The notes: generated from the letters alone by a model not told the origin. Shown: positions 33,101-41,175, counted from the stretch's first letter. The stretch: DNA of 64,000 nucleotides from Rossellomorea aquimaris (GCF_000935355.1 NZ_JXZC01000002.1:186001-250000), one strand, 5' to 3'. Numbers and translations are program-made.

Positions 33101-34365
33101 TCAAATGTCTCACCATTTACACTCATGGATGTAAAGGTAGGGATATCCATGGCAAAATCACTTGCTCCAACCGTAATGCCAAGGGCCGCTGCACCGGGAG
33201 CTCCAAGTGTGCCTTCATTTGGACCACTGTTCCCTGCCGCCACAACTGTCACCACTCCCGATAGCATTGCGTTGTTAACTGCTACAGAGGTTGGATATAA
33301 TGGATTATTCGTTGACGCTCCCAGTGAAAGGTTGATGACATCCATTTCGTCGTCTATGGCTTTGTCAATTCCTGCAAGGATCCCTGCTGTCGCTCCGGAT
33401 CCATAGGGTCCAAGTACACGATAGCCATAAAGATCTACATTCGGTGCTACCCCTTTCACGGCATAATCAACTACATTTTGTTGGTCCCCAGCGATGGTTC
33501 CTGACACATGTGTTCCGTGTTCTGTATAATAAGCTGTCCCTGAATTCGGATTAATTTTCGGTAAACCTGAGTTTTTCCAATCTTCATATGTGGTTTCCAT
33601 CGGGTCATGATCGTTATCAACGAAATCATATCCACCTTTATATACCTCTTTTAAATCAGGGTGGTTATAATCAATTCCTGTATCCAAAACCCCAACTTTG
33701 ATGCCTTTCCCTGTTACGTTTTCATCATGAAGCTTGTCCACATTGATTTGCGGGATACTATCCATCATTTTAGATTCAGAAGCTTCCCCTTCCATTTCCG
33801 GAAGTTCAAGCTGAACGACTTCATCTTTCCATATCCGTTTCACGACCCCGGAATCCAGTAAACTCTCAATCTCATTCCCCGGGATGGACATCGCGACACC
33901 ATTGATGGCTGAACGATATTCTTTCGTAATTTTCGCCTCTTGTAATCCAGGGCTTGCACTCTTTTTATTTTTCATAGAATGGAATGTTTGTTTAAATTCA
34001 CTGTGAGATTTCTCTACCTTTTCAGCCGCTGCTTTAGTAGTCGTACGGAGTCCCTTAGCTGCCTGCTTCATCACTTCCACTTTTGCAGGGGCCTGTTTGA
34101 ATTCAACGATGACATCAACGAGTCCTTCGCTTTCTGTATTGATATTCGGAGCGATTTCAAAATCCGGTTTCGCTTCGATCTGTTTAAGAGCACTTCTCTG
34201 CTCATCCGATAGATTCATCAACGTCTTTTCTACATCTTTTACTTGTGTGAACTTAGACGGATTTGGCGAACCTTCTGCCATCACGTTAAATCGCATCCCT
34301 GATGTGCCTAGTAGACTTGTAGCCAGTGCAACCGTCAAGATCTTGGCTGAACGTTTCTTATTCAT
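30187..34365 (-). CDS. Secreted subtilase 3: I9-S8-PA-dockerin (Vpr-like)
   Basis: A 1392-residue paralogue of subtilase 1. Signal peptide 1-30 (FNVMA), I9 propeptide about 75-190, Asp228 (VLDTGID), His283 (EHGTHVSG) and Ser602 (GTSMATPH), a PA insert about 410-545, beta-rich modules, and a dockerin at about 1304-1358 (DVNSDSLIDIKD, DLNQDGVVNETD). The ATG at 34363-34365 is chosen because GAGGGGG lies six bases upstream and the signal peptide begins there; the frame stays open for 61 more codons upstream, but without a ribosome site. A promoter is visible at 34418-34446. Head and catalytic domain are closer to subtilase 1 than to subtilase 2, so a duplication is likely. Confidence 0.92.
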   Translation of the reverse strand: MNKKRSAKILTVALATSLLGTSGMRFNVMAEGSPNPSKFTQVKDVEKTLMNLSDEQRSALKQIEAKPDFEIAPNINTESEGLVDVIVEFKQAPAKVEVMKQAAKGLRTTTKAAAEKVEKSHSEFKQTFHSMKNKKSASPGLQEAKITKEYRSAINGVAMSIPGNEIESLLDSGVVKRIWKDEVVQLELPEMEGEASESKMMDSIPQINVDKLHDENVTGKGIKVGVLDTGIDYNHPDLKEVYKGGYDFVDNDHDPMETTYEDWKNSGLPKINPNSGTAYYTEHGTHVSGTIAGDQQNVVDYAVKGVAPNVDLYGYRVLGPYGSGATAGILAGIDKAIDDEMDVINLSLGASTNNPLYPTSVAVNNAMLSGVVTVVAAGNSGPNEGTLGAPGAAALGITVGASDFAMDIPTFTSMSVNGETFENVLLLGKNFSDNLTSLQNQSKPVVFAGLGYEADFEGKDLTGKIALIQRGEITFADKMIHAKEAGAEAVIIYNNIDGEIQAYLGEGSDYIPTFRMTKADGERLKGLGDNASITFGDVTSVQTEGDNLASFSSRGPVAGSYDIKPDVVAPGVAIFSTIPEYINSPEEGVDYSAAYARLQGTSMATPHVAGVAALMLQENPNLSPFDVKAALMNTAEDLNGDVSVFEQGAGRVDAYDAVHADVSIKVMDTTKNLNENGEEVEIDEETASISFGSHYKDDDGIKADSRMIIENNGGEDKSFKVEVEYHGERTGIKDSAANGIHLDVPSSVAVAASGSKEISPTITVPEDAEEGRYEGYIHLTNASDASETYQVPFAIRVTGKGFDFLETDRPALANNTPKWQYYHPFISAMFQMKNPLTRIDILMKDGKSGDAIGFIASLNQANAKADFRYYIPAVFAGGVYPFTNDEQNPISEQYIDLPEGDYDMEFIGYDEEGKTYTIDTPVIVDNSKPQVTFDKAPDVYEISEDMYTEEFGKTAFWLHGNVQDETVDVLQSKGMNYDQSSNRFFIATGIRPYYNCCFPSADSEGDTQFGIEPSDIADGPLRLSLAGADIAMNVNYQHYIFLQEGTEYVTSDYNKKEVGLNDTVTMTLSLNNVKDFISGEYTIQYKGEMYSFESAKLNGDFKAYAEENRLQATLQDPIVSGTGYYQTVTLGAALNGEGYSGLNGDMPVVDVTFKVNQDDWFYGSDKLDVTKSSYSKAGEGEAVTLPYYSTSSYNFVSKHSRVEGNIKPEAFLKKSGSGNLYLPNGVVQNIGARVYALSPDGEKYEGSIAANGKYTIYGVPASRETYNVVVETPGHIKTYTPFIPGFELKGEEYGRFVSGGTKMGLAGDVNSDSLIDIKDVQDIVEYYGKENPEVQTYDLNQDGVVNETDVRFIEKNFLTKGPDAPKGKSPKETNGKKDLAYYLNMMGLERTE

Positions 34366-34417
34366 ACTTTTCCCCCTCTTATATTCATCCATTAGCGTAG
34401 AGTTGTTTACAATTTGT

Positions 34418-34446
34418 ATTTTAATCTTCTTTAATATGACTGTTAA
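34418..34446 (-). promoter_or_regulatory. Candidate sigma-A promoter of subtilase 3
   Basis: TTAACA (34441-34446) and TAAAAT (34418-34423) are 17 bp apart on the minus strand, about 50 bases before the start codon. Confidence 0.55.
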
Positions 34447-34561
34447 TTGGGAAAATTCTTTACACTTTCCGACATTTATCATAAAGATTCTATTTTTTTT
34501 ATGGCATTTCTCTATTAAGTCATGAAGAAAGTTGGGAAAGTTTCGCATGAATTAGTCTTTG

Positions 34562-34599
34562 TACCTATTTTTCATTTCCTTCACCCTTATAAATAGGTA
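34562..34599. promoter_or_regulatory. Candidate operator: 9-bp inverted repeat
   Basis: TACCTATTT and AAATAGGTA are perfect inverted copies 20 bp apart. They carry the same ACCTA core as boxes near regulator 1 and subtilase 1. Binding by one of the XRE-TPR regulators is a guess. Confidence 0.45.
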
Positions 34600-34650
34600 A
34601 ATACACCCTTTGCTGAAAGGTGAATAATCCCTATTAAATTTCTTATAAAA

Positions 34651-34690
34651 GTAAAAAAACAAGCAACCAATAGCAGTCGCTTGTTTTTAC
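34651..34690 (-). terminator. Intrinsic terminator of regulator 3
   Basis: GTAAAAACAAGC-type arms (34651-34664 with 34679-34690) are followed by a T run on the minus strand; the element overlaps the stop codon. Confidence 0.8.
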
Positions 34691-35958
34691 TTTTTTATTT
34701 GAAGAGGTTCAATATGGTTAAAGATTAACTTTTTCAATAGCTCATTCGATAATTGAAGATAGTGATTGGAAGAAATCAGATCCCCCTTCTCTTTAAAATA
34801 AACCGCTAGTCGTTCTGAAAATGACGCGGCCTTGTAACGATCATATTGCTTCATCATTGGCAGACCACGATCGATTAAATAGTCGCTAAGCCGTTTATCA
34901 TCCTCTGTCGCATCTAAATACAACACCATCAACTCCGTATATTTAACGGACTCTTGATCTTTAAAATCTTTTAGGTTCTCCTGCAAAAGATTGATTGCTA
35001 TTTCCCTCTCGTTCAAGTCCAGCAACACTTGTACCATTTCGATCAATGTGCCGTAATACCCCATTGTATGCTTTTTTTTCAATTTGAGGGACTGGGAGAA
35101 ATAGTCTAACGACTCTTGAAGCCTTCCTTTTTTTCTATTTAGCAATCCGAAATTATGAAGGGCGGTAATTTTCGTTTCGTTATCCTTTAACATCTCTGCA
35201 TCGTTTAAGGCCGTATGCAACATGACTTCTGCACGTTCAAAATCGTTAATATAAATCAAGTTAGCCGATAATCCGATTTTCACATGGAGTATCCTCAAAA
35301 TGTTCCCAGTGTTCTGAAAAATCCTCAATGCCTTGTGTGAGTAATGCAGAGACAATGTAAAATGCTTCAATAACCCATGATTTGCCGCTTTATAATAATA
35401 ATAATCTGTTACTTTCTCACTATAGAGATCGGCTCTATCCTCTATTTGATCAAAGATGGAAAGCGCCTTTGAGTATTGCTGTTTCTGTCCGTAATAAATT
35501 CCCTGAAAGAACTCCCATAAATACTTTTCAAACGATGAAAATTTACTCATATTCTTTTTGAGTCCAAGAGAAGCATGTTCATATTCGGTTGGATTGTTCG
35601 TGAATAATTGATATCGAAGCATGTAAAGCTCAAATAAGTAAACCATTTCCGTACATTGGATATAGTCTTTATGTCTTTGTAACTCCTGATACAGTCTTTC
35701 GGCATGATCTCGATGAAGTCTCTCAATCGCTTCATAGAATTGGGCTAGCTGGCGTTTCAAGTAAAGTGTCTTTGCCGTTTCCTCTTCGATTGATACACCA
35801 AGTCGCTTACAAAGTAATTCTAATGTTTCCAGATTCCCTTCTTTAGAACTGTTCTCAATCTTACTTAAATGAGTGGTTGAACATATCCCCTTGCAAAGCT
35901 GCTCTTGTGTTTTATTTTGTTTTTTTCGATGATAGTAGATGATCCTGCCTATAGACAT
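34687..35958 (-). CDS. XRE-HTH / TPR regulator 3 (NprR/PlcR-like)
   Basis: A 423-residue member of the same class as the regulators at 17801 and 20165, but more diverged. The HTH reads KQNKTQEQLCKGICSTTHLS then KIENS; TPR-like units include KALSIFDQIEDRADLYSE and ITALHNFGLLNRKKGRLQES. The ATG at 35956-35958 is ten bases after GGGGGG. It is upstream of subtilase 3 and separated from it by a terminator, so it is regulated separately. Upstream lies the inverted repeat AGGATAAT/ATTATCCT (about 35999-36044). Confidence 0.8.
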   Translation of the reverse strand: MSIGRIIYYHRKKQNKTQEQLCKGICSTTHLSKIENSSKEGNLETLELLCKRLGVSIEEETAKTLYLKRQLAQFYEAIERLHRDHAERLYQELQRHKDYIQCTEMVYLFELYMLRYQLFTNNPTEYEHASLGLKKNMSKFSSFEKYLWEFFQGIYYGQKQQYSKALSIFDQIEDRADLYSEKVTDYYYYKAANHGLLKHFTLSLHYSHKALRIFQNTGNILRILHVKIGLSANLIYINDFERAEVMLHTALNDAEMLKDNETKITALHNFGLLNRKKGRLQESLDYFSQSLKLKKKHTMGYYGTLIEMVQVLLDLNEREIAINLLQENLKDFKDQESVKYTELMVLYLDATEDDKRLSDYLIDRGLPMMKQYDRYKAASFSERLAVYFKEKGDLISSNHYLQLSNELLKKLIFNHIEPLQIKK

Positions 35959-36110
35959 TGCTTCACTTCCCCCCTTGTATATATCTATCATTATACATAG
36001 GATAATCGTTTCTTATAAGCTATTAAAGGTAAGTAATTATCCTCATCTAAGTGGATAATATTTATAAATTATAAATGAATATACACTTTTACCTTTTAAA
36101 GGAAAAATAT

Positions 36111-36151
36111 AAAAAAGCTGGCTCTCATTCCGTTCTAAAGAGCCAGCTTTT
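36111..36151 (-). terminator. Intrinsic terminator of aspA
   Basis: A 13-bp stem (GCTGGCTCT with its complement, extended by A/T) with a T-rich tail on the minus strand lies about 40 bases after the stop codon. Confidence 0.85.
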
Positions 36152-36191
36152 GATCTTTAATTGTTCAATTCATTCGGTATACTTTTAATAC

Positions 36192-37622
36192 CTATTCCCT
36201 ATCAAAAAGCACGCGCCCAGCAATCCCCGGGTTCGTCATTTCATAAGGGTTCAAGATCAAATCGAGCTCTTCTTCTGTCAGAACATCATATTCCAAACAA
36301 AGCTCTCTCACTGATTTCCCTTTTAATATGGCTTCCCTTGCGATTCTGGATACGACCTCATATCCCAGGTGAGGATTAACAGCCGTGATGATCCCCACAC
36401 TGTTTTCAACATATTCCTTCATACGTGTCTCATTCGCTTCAATTCCCACAAGACAATTGTCCGTAAAGCTTCTGAACGCATTGTTCATGATACTGATGGA
36501 CTGAAGGAGGTTGAATACGAGTACTGGTTCCATCACATTCAGTTCAAGCTGGCCGGCTTCTGACGCCAACGAGATCGTCTGGTCATTCCCCATGACTTGA
36601 AAAGCTACTTGATTGATCAATTCAGGCATGACCGGATTCACTTTACCAGGCATGATGGAAGAACCAGGCTGTCTTGCTGGCAATGAAATTTCACCAAGTC
36701 CGGCCCTTGGGCCTGAAGCCATCATACGCAGGTCATTGGCGATCTTGGACATATTGACCATACATACCTTCAGTGCAGCCGAAACTTCTGTGTAGGCGTC
36801 GGTATTTTGCGTAGCATCGACAAGGTGCTCAGCCCCCGTTAATGGCAAACCACTGATATCAGCCAGATGTTTCACGACGCTCTTGATATAAACAGGATCC
36901 GCGTTTAATCCAGTTCCTACTGCAGTAGCCCCCATATTTACTTCATAGAGGTGCTCCCGTGTTCGTCCGATCCGTTTAATATCACGCTCCACCACCCTGC
37001 TATACGCTTCAAACTCCTGGCCAAGGCGAATCGGAACAGCATCTTGAAGATGGGTACGTCCCATCTTAATGACGTGATCGAACTCTTGGGCTTTCTTTTT
37101 AAAGGCGTTCAGCATATGCTCCATTGTGCCGAGAAGCTTCTCTAATAATTTCAGTGTGGAAATATGGATGACCGTCGGGAATACGTCATTGGTTGACTGT
37201 GACATATTCACATGACTGTTGGGGCTCACCTTCCCATATTCCCCTTTACGGTGGGACATGAGTTCCAAAGCTCGGTTGGCAATGACTTCATTGGCATTCA
37301 TATTGATAGAAGTTCCTGCCCCTCCCTGAATCGGGTCTACGATGAAGAATTCATGAAACTTTCCTTCCAGGATTTCATCAGCAGCCTGAACGATGGCTTG
37401 ACCGATTCCGTCATAAAGGCGTGTAGTTTCCATGTTTGCCAATGCTGCCGCTTTCTTTACGACTGCCAAGGCGTCGATCATTTCTTTATGGATTTTGTAT
37501 CCGGTAACCGGGAAATTCTCCACTGCCCGTAAGGTTTGTATTCCATAGTACACGTCCTCGGGTACTTCTTTTTCTCCAAGAAAATCTTTTTCTATTCTAA
37601 ATCCACTAGTGACATTTATCAT
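36192..37622 (-). CDS. aspA: Aspartate ammonia-lyase
   Basis: A 476-residue member of the aspartase/fumarase superfamily that deaminates aspartate to fumarate. The signature GSSIMPGKVNP, the substrate segments GRTHLQDAVPIRLGQEF and NSHVNMSQSTNDVFPT, and the near-identical length to B. subtilis AspA support aspartase over fumarase. The ATG at 37620-37622 follows GGGGAG by about eight bases; the longer in-frame extension has no such site. No ansA or other partner is adjacent, so here it is monocistronic. Confidence 0.9.
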   Translation of the reverse strand: MINVTSGFRIEKDFLGEKEVPEDVYYGIQTLRAVENFPVTGYKIHKEMIDALAVVKKAAALANMETTRLYDGIGQAIVQAADEILEGKFHEFFIVDPIQGGAGTSINMNANEVIANRALELMSHRKGEYGKVSPNSHVNMSQSTNDVFPTVIHISTLKLLEKLLGTMEHMLNAFKKKAQEFDHVIKMGRTHLQDAVPIRLGQEFEAYSRVVERDIKRIGRTREHLYEVNMGATAVGTGLNADPVYIKSVVKHLADISGLPLTGAEHLVDATQNTDAYTEVSAALKVCMVNMSKIANDLRMMASGPRAGLGEISLPARQPGSSIMPGKVNPVMPELINQVAFQVMGNDQTISLASEAGQLELNVMEPVLVFNLLQSISIMNNAFRSFTDNCLVGIEANETRMKEYVENSVGIITAVNPHLGYEVVSRIAREAILKGKSVRELCLEYDVLTEEELDLILNPYEMTNPGIAGRVLFDRE

Positions 37623-37730
37623 TTTTTCTACTCCCCGTTTTCGATTTGCAGTTTCTCTAATTGATGATTCTATCAATTACTGAGGCAGGAGGCAATATTT
37701 AATTAGAAACCCCAAGTTTCACAAAAAAAT

Positions 37731-37762
37731 ATAAAGCCAGCGAGGTATCCGCCGGCTTTTCC
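37731..37762 (-). terminator. Intrinsic terminator of the metOD1-like gene
   Basis: AAAGCCGGC pairs with GCTGGCTTT (one wobble) ahead of a T-rich tail on the minus strand. Confidence 0.75.
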
Positions 37763-37771
37763 ATTAACCTA

Positions 37772-38401
37772 TTATTTCTGTTTGACCTGTTCCCGTAACG
37801 CTTCCAGCTCATCAACAAGCTTCATGACCAGCTCGTCACTTTGCCTTAGCTGTTCATTCAATAATAGAATGGTTTCTTCTTCCCATTGAAACGGATTGCC
37901 GTGATCGGGAGTGTAATGTAAGTCGCGGTAGAGGTCCCCTTCTTCTTCTGTTTCACGGAAATAGACAGCCACTTCACAGCCTGGGTCCCCGACAGCAATC
38001 CTTTTCCTTAAAACCACTTTGGAATAACCAAATTTACGGGATGCTATCCCTCCGAACACACTTGAGGTCATGTTACAAAGGTGGGGGGCATCCTGAACGG
38101 CTTCTCCAAATGGGCAGGCCGTAGCCTTTACGACGACATGATCAGGATATACTTCAGATATGTAGAAATGCCAACCGATTGCATTTTTTAAATCGACAAT
38201 GACCTCTGCATATCGCTCGACCGTCCAATCCTCACTTTTCTTCCCATATAACCCTTCAATCCATTCCCCTGTACGAAGGCCGATTTGACGAATGTATTCA
38301 TCCGCCGTTTTACCTACCGTTTTCTGATGTATATAAGCATATTGAGTGATGAGTTTACTTAAGAAAATTGTGCCGGTTAATGATATCTTAGTCTCCACCA
38401 T
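37772..38401 (-). CDS. Methanogen output domain 1 (metOD1)-like protein
   Basis: A 209-residue soluble protein. The cysteine pattern CPFGEAVQDAPHLCNM, then FGGIASRKFGYSKV, then GDPGCEVAVYF fits the metOD1/V4R-like sensor or output fold, and the last 30 residues form a short coiled coil (EQLRQSDELVMKLVDELEAL). The three conserved Cys suggest a metal or redox site. GAAGGAG is four bases before the ATG and seven before the next codon GTG, so translation may begin at either. It is divergent from a small haem-oxidase-like membrane protein across a palindrome-rich spacer. Confidence 0.6.
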   Translation of the reverse strand: MVETKISLTGTIFLSKLITQYAYIHQKTVGKTADEYIRQIGLRTGEWIEGLYGKKSEDWTVERYAEVIVDLKNAIGWHFYISEVYPDHVVVKATACPFGEAVQDAPHLCNMTSSVFGGIASRKFGYSKVVLRKRIAVGDPGCEVAVYFRETEEEGDLYRDLHYTPDHGNPFQWEEETILLLNEQLRQSDELVMKLVDELEALREQVKQK

Positions 38402-38615
38402 ATCACTCCTTCATTTTTTTCCAGGGACATCACTTATATCAAGCGCTTACATTATTGACACCGTCAAGACATATGACTAGCCACTTCTTTCAGTATAACA
38501 CCTGTCAAACACAAGCTGTGTGTCTTTTGACATAAAATTAGATACATGGATGGAAATCCATGTTCTACATAGGTCTAAATTCTCATATATTACCAAAGAA
38601 AAGGAGGGAGATTAG
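38402..38615. promoter_or_regulatory. Palindrome-rich divergent control region
   Basis: It holds a cre-like half-palindrome (38439-38453, good in its right half only), a perfect 13-bp palindrome TTGACaccGTCAA (38455-38467) and a 30-bp hairpin with TGTCAAA/TTTGACA ends (38503-38532). Which protein binds is unknown. Confidence 0.45.
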
Positions 38616-38984
38616 ATGGGGATTAAACTGATCAGGATTTCTGTCATCTACTTTATGATTGGTGTGTGTATCGGACTGTATATGTCCATGGTCCATGACT
38701 ACAGTTTGACTCCGGTCCATGTCCACATTAACTTATTAGGCTGGACTGCCCTAACGTTAGCAGGTCTTATTTATCACTTATTCCCGGCAGTATCTTCTAC
38801 TAAACTGGCTAAAGCTCATTTCTGGCTTCACAATGTCGGCTTGCCCCTTATGATGATTGGATTATTTTTCTTAGTACTTGGAAGTGAAGCCGTCGTCCCC
38901 CTTATTGCAGCAGGCGGTTTCCTGACGACAGTCGGCATACTCCTTTTCGGGGTCAATATTTTAAGAGAATTAAAAGCGGAATAG
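38616..38984 (+). CDS. Small haem-copper-oxidase-like membrane protein (cbb3 subunit I-like fragment)
   Basis: A 122-residue protein with four membrane helices. The second helix carries HVHINLLGW and LIYHLFPA, histidines in the style of haem ligands in cytochrome oxidase/NorB subunit I, but it is only a quarter of their length. Such short proteins are often annotated as cbb3-type oxidase subunit I. AGGAGG precedes the ATG. It could be a haem or gas sensor, or an accessory protein, rather than an oxidase; that remains open. Confidence 0.6.
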   Translation: MGIKLIRISVIYFMIGVCIGLYMSMVHDYSLTPVHVHINLLGWTALTLAGLIYHLFPAVSSTKLAKAHFWLHNVGLPLMMIGLFFLVLGSEAVVPLIAAGGFLTTVGILLFGVNILRELKAE

Positions 38985-38987
38985 TAT

Positions 38988-39029
38988 AAAAGAGCCCCGT
39001 CCTGACGAGTAAGGATTGGGCTCTTTTTT
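38988..39029 (+). terminator. Intrinsic terminator
   Basis: AAAAGAGCCC (38988-38997) pairs with GGGCTCTTTT, ending in six T. Confidence 0.85.
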
Positions 39030-39140
39030 AATTGCCCATTGCCCAATCTATTTTTTGATTATTCTAAAATAATTTATGATTGTATAAAGACGAGTGGTAC
39101 AATATGTATGAAGTACATTTCAAACATAGGAGTGATTTTG

Positions 39141-39563
39141 ATGTCAGTCAATGTTTACCTTAATTTTAATGGAAATTGTCGCGAAGCCGTTGAATATTAT
39201 GCAGAGGTATTCGGAACAGAGCCACCGCAGATCATGACATTTGCAGAAGCACCTCCCCATCCGGATTATCCCCTGCCTGAAGAAGCTAAGAAACTGGTGT
39301 TACATACAAGACTGACAATCGATGGCAGCAACGTCATGTTTTCCGACGTGTTTCCTGATATGCCTTTTGTTGAAGGGAACAATATCACCCTGGCCCTGGT
39401 AAGCAAGGATACAGAAGAGTTGACGACTCGTTTCCATAAATTGAAAGAAGGCGGGAAGGTGGATATGGAGCTTCAGGAGACATTCTGGAGCAAGCTGTAT
39501 GGTCAGGTGACCGATAAGTTCGGGATTCAGTGGCAGTTTAATTATGAGAGTGAGGAAGAATAA
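39141..39563 (+). CDS. PhnB-like VOC-fold protein
   Basis: A 140-residue vicinal-oxygen-chelate protein of the PhnB/3-demethylubiquinone-methyltransferase-like group. Landmarks are VYLNFNGNCREAVEYYAEVF at the start, LTIDGSNVMFSDVFPD in the middle, and the final ETFWSKLYGQVTDKFGIQWQ. The function is unknown; some relatives bind small molecules. The ATG at 39141 follows TAGGAGTG; an ORF extension upstream has no ribosome site. Monocistronic with its own terminator. Confidence 0.8.
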   Translation: MSVNVYLNFNGNCREAVEYYAEVFGTEPPQIMTFAEAPPHPDYPLPEEAKKLVLHTRLTIDGSNVMFSDVFPDMPFVEGNNITLALVSKDTEELTTRFHKLKEGGKVDMELQETFWSKLYGQVTDKFGIQWQFNYESEEE

Positions 39564-39568
39564 ACTCA

Positions 39569-39604
39569 AAAAATCAGCCTTTTTAGGAAAAGGCTGATTT
39601 TTTT
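39569..39604. terminator. Bidirectional intrinsic terminator
   Basis: AAAATCAGCCTTTT pairs with AAAAGGCTGATTTT, with T runs on both sides, between convergent genes. Confidence 0.85.
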
Positions 39605-39654
39605 TCATATTTAGTAGTTTCTTTATTATAGAGGTCTGTTTAGATTGATAGGAT

Positions 39655-41046
39655 TTACTTCATTTCCTGCTCGTAAAACATTTCCTCTTTCGCCTTTAGT
39701 TTAGGACCTTTTTTAGCCTTCGGACCCTTGTAGTCAACTCTGGCACGGTCATAAACGGCAGATCCCACGATTTCAGCTACATCTTGAAGCTTTTCTTTAC
39801 TGATTTTATCAATGGTGTCTTCCGGTGTATGATACCAAGGTTCTGAAGGGCTATGGATAAATAGGGCAGCAGGGATTCCCACTTCAGCAAAAGGAACATG
39901 ATCACTGCGTCCCCCCTGACCATATGGTGTCGCCTCACCGTTTAGTTTTTCACTTGATTTCTGGGCAAGCTCCGTCACGAGGTTAGGCTTACCATCGAGA
40001 GTGAGCATTACAAGGTCACCTGCATCTTTACTACCCACCATATCAAGGTTGAAGTTAGCTACCGTATGATCAATTTCATCTTCTGATAACGTCTCGACAT
40101 AGTGTGAGGAACCTAGTAGGCCTACTTCTTCTGCACCGAATGTGATAAAGCGGATTTCCGTATCTGTCTGCTCATTCTTCAGGACACGTGCAAGTTCGAG
40201 AGTCATCGCTGTACCTGAGGCATCATCATTCGCCCCCGGAGCTCCGGCTACCGAATCATGATGAGAGCCTACGACAATAATATCGTCAGTCGCTTTCGTT
40301 TTATTTTTTGGGTGTTTTGTCGCGATCACATTATGAGACGTTTTTTCGCCTGTTTCCGCTCCTTCGATTGTAATGTTGACTGCATTTCCCAACTCGGAGG
40401 AAAGTGCTTCCCCTTCTTCTTTTGATAGGGCAACTGCCGGTACAAAGTCATCATTATGTTCCCCTAATGTACCGCTTAATGGCCCATCTGAATGGTTATA
40501 AATGATGACTCCGACCGCTCCTTTTTCAGCTGCATTTAATACCTTTTCACTAAAGCTGATTTCTCCACGTTCAACAAGGGCAATTTTCCCGGTTAAATCC
40601 CTTCCTTGAAGGTCTTCCTGCTTTCCAAGACCGGCATCAACAAGTTCCCCCGTTACATTCCCACTGACTGAGTATGTAAATGCTCTGGGTGCATACTCCC
40701 CTTGTTGACCTACTACAGACAGCTCAATCGCAGTTGGTGGTGTATAGCCATAAAACGTAAATGGCTGAATATCCACTTCATAACCATACAATTCAAATTG
40801 CTCCTTAATATAGTGAACAGCATTTTCTTCAGAATCTGTTCCTGCTACTCTTGGAACCTTTGATAGGTAATCAATGTTTTGATAGATTTTTTCGGCATCA
40901 ATCTTTTTTAATAGTTTCTTATCGAAGTGGTCTTGAACATGGTGATATCCGACTTCGCTACTTTGAGCAAAAGCGGGCTGTAATCCAAAGGCACCAATGG
41001 ATAGTGTGGCGGCAAGCGTAAGAGATACAATCGGTTTTTTCAACAA
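39655..41046 (-). CDS. Secreted M28 aminopeptidase with PA domain
   Basis: A 463-residue zinc exopeptidase. Signal peptide 1-27 (AFA), PA domain at about 125-225 (KIALVERGEISFSEKV), then an M28 domain with the metal ligands in GSHHDS, GANDDASG, GAEEVG, NLDMVG and WYHTPED. It resembles B. subtilis YwaD and yeast aminopeptidase Y; it removes N-terminal residues from extracellular peptides. Translation starts at TTG (two in-frame TTG codons, 41041-41046), 6-9 bases after AGGAGG. The C-terminal Lys-rich tail is unusual. It complements the three subtilases as a peptide-trimming enzyme. Confidence 0.88.
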   Translation of the reverse strand: MLKKPIVSLTLAATLSIGAFGLQPAFAQSSEVGYHHVQDHFDKKLLKKIDAEKIYQNIDYLSKVPRVAGTDSEENAVHYIKEQFELYGYEVDIQPFTFYGYTPPTAIELSVVGQQGEYAPRAFTYSVSGNVTGELVDAGLGKQEDLQGRDLTGKIALVERGEISFSEKVLNAAEKGAVGVIIYNHSDGPLSGTLGEHNDDFVPAVALSKEEGEALSSELGNAVNITIEGAETGEKTSHNVIATKHPKNKTKATDDIIVVGSHHDSVAGAPGANDDASGTAMTLELARVLKNEQTDTEIRFITFGAEEVGLLGSSHYVETLSEDEIDHTVANFNLDMVGSKDAGDLVMLTLDGKPNLVTELAQKSSEKLNGEATPYGQGGRSDHVPFAEVGIPAALFIHSPSEPWYHTPEDTIDKISKEKLQDVAEIVGSAVYDRARVDYKGPKAKKGPKLKAKEEMFYEQEMK

Positions 41047-41175
41047 TCAAATCCTCCTGGTAGATTAATAGTTTGAATATACAGAATCATACATTATTTC
41101 GTAAAACGAAATAAGAGGCAAAACTACCAGTAAAATTTTACTATATTTACTATTTATAGGATTTTTTGTAGAAAA

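Larger units (their letters stand above)
34366..34686. other. 321-bp intergenic region between regulator 3 and subtilase 3
   Basis: It contains the promoter of subtilase 3, a perfect 9-bp inverted repeat TACCTATTT/AAATAGGTA (34562-34570 and 34591-34599, 20-bp spacer), a nested TTCACC/GGTGAA repeat and the terminator of regulator 3. A 10-codon ORF with a fair ribosome site near 34578 is too short to call. Confidence 0.5.

Noticed and set aside
30187-34548. Longer 1453-codon version of subtilase 3
   Set aside because: The extra N-terminal residues have no ribosome site and would hide the signal peptide; the ATG at 34365 is preferred.
34540-34590. Ten-codon ORF with a fair ribosome site between regulator 3 and subtilase 3
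   Set aside because: It is too short and has no secretion signal; the A/G-rich stretch that mimics a ribosome site is common here.
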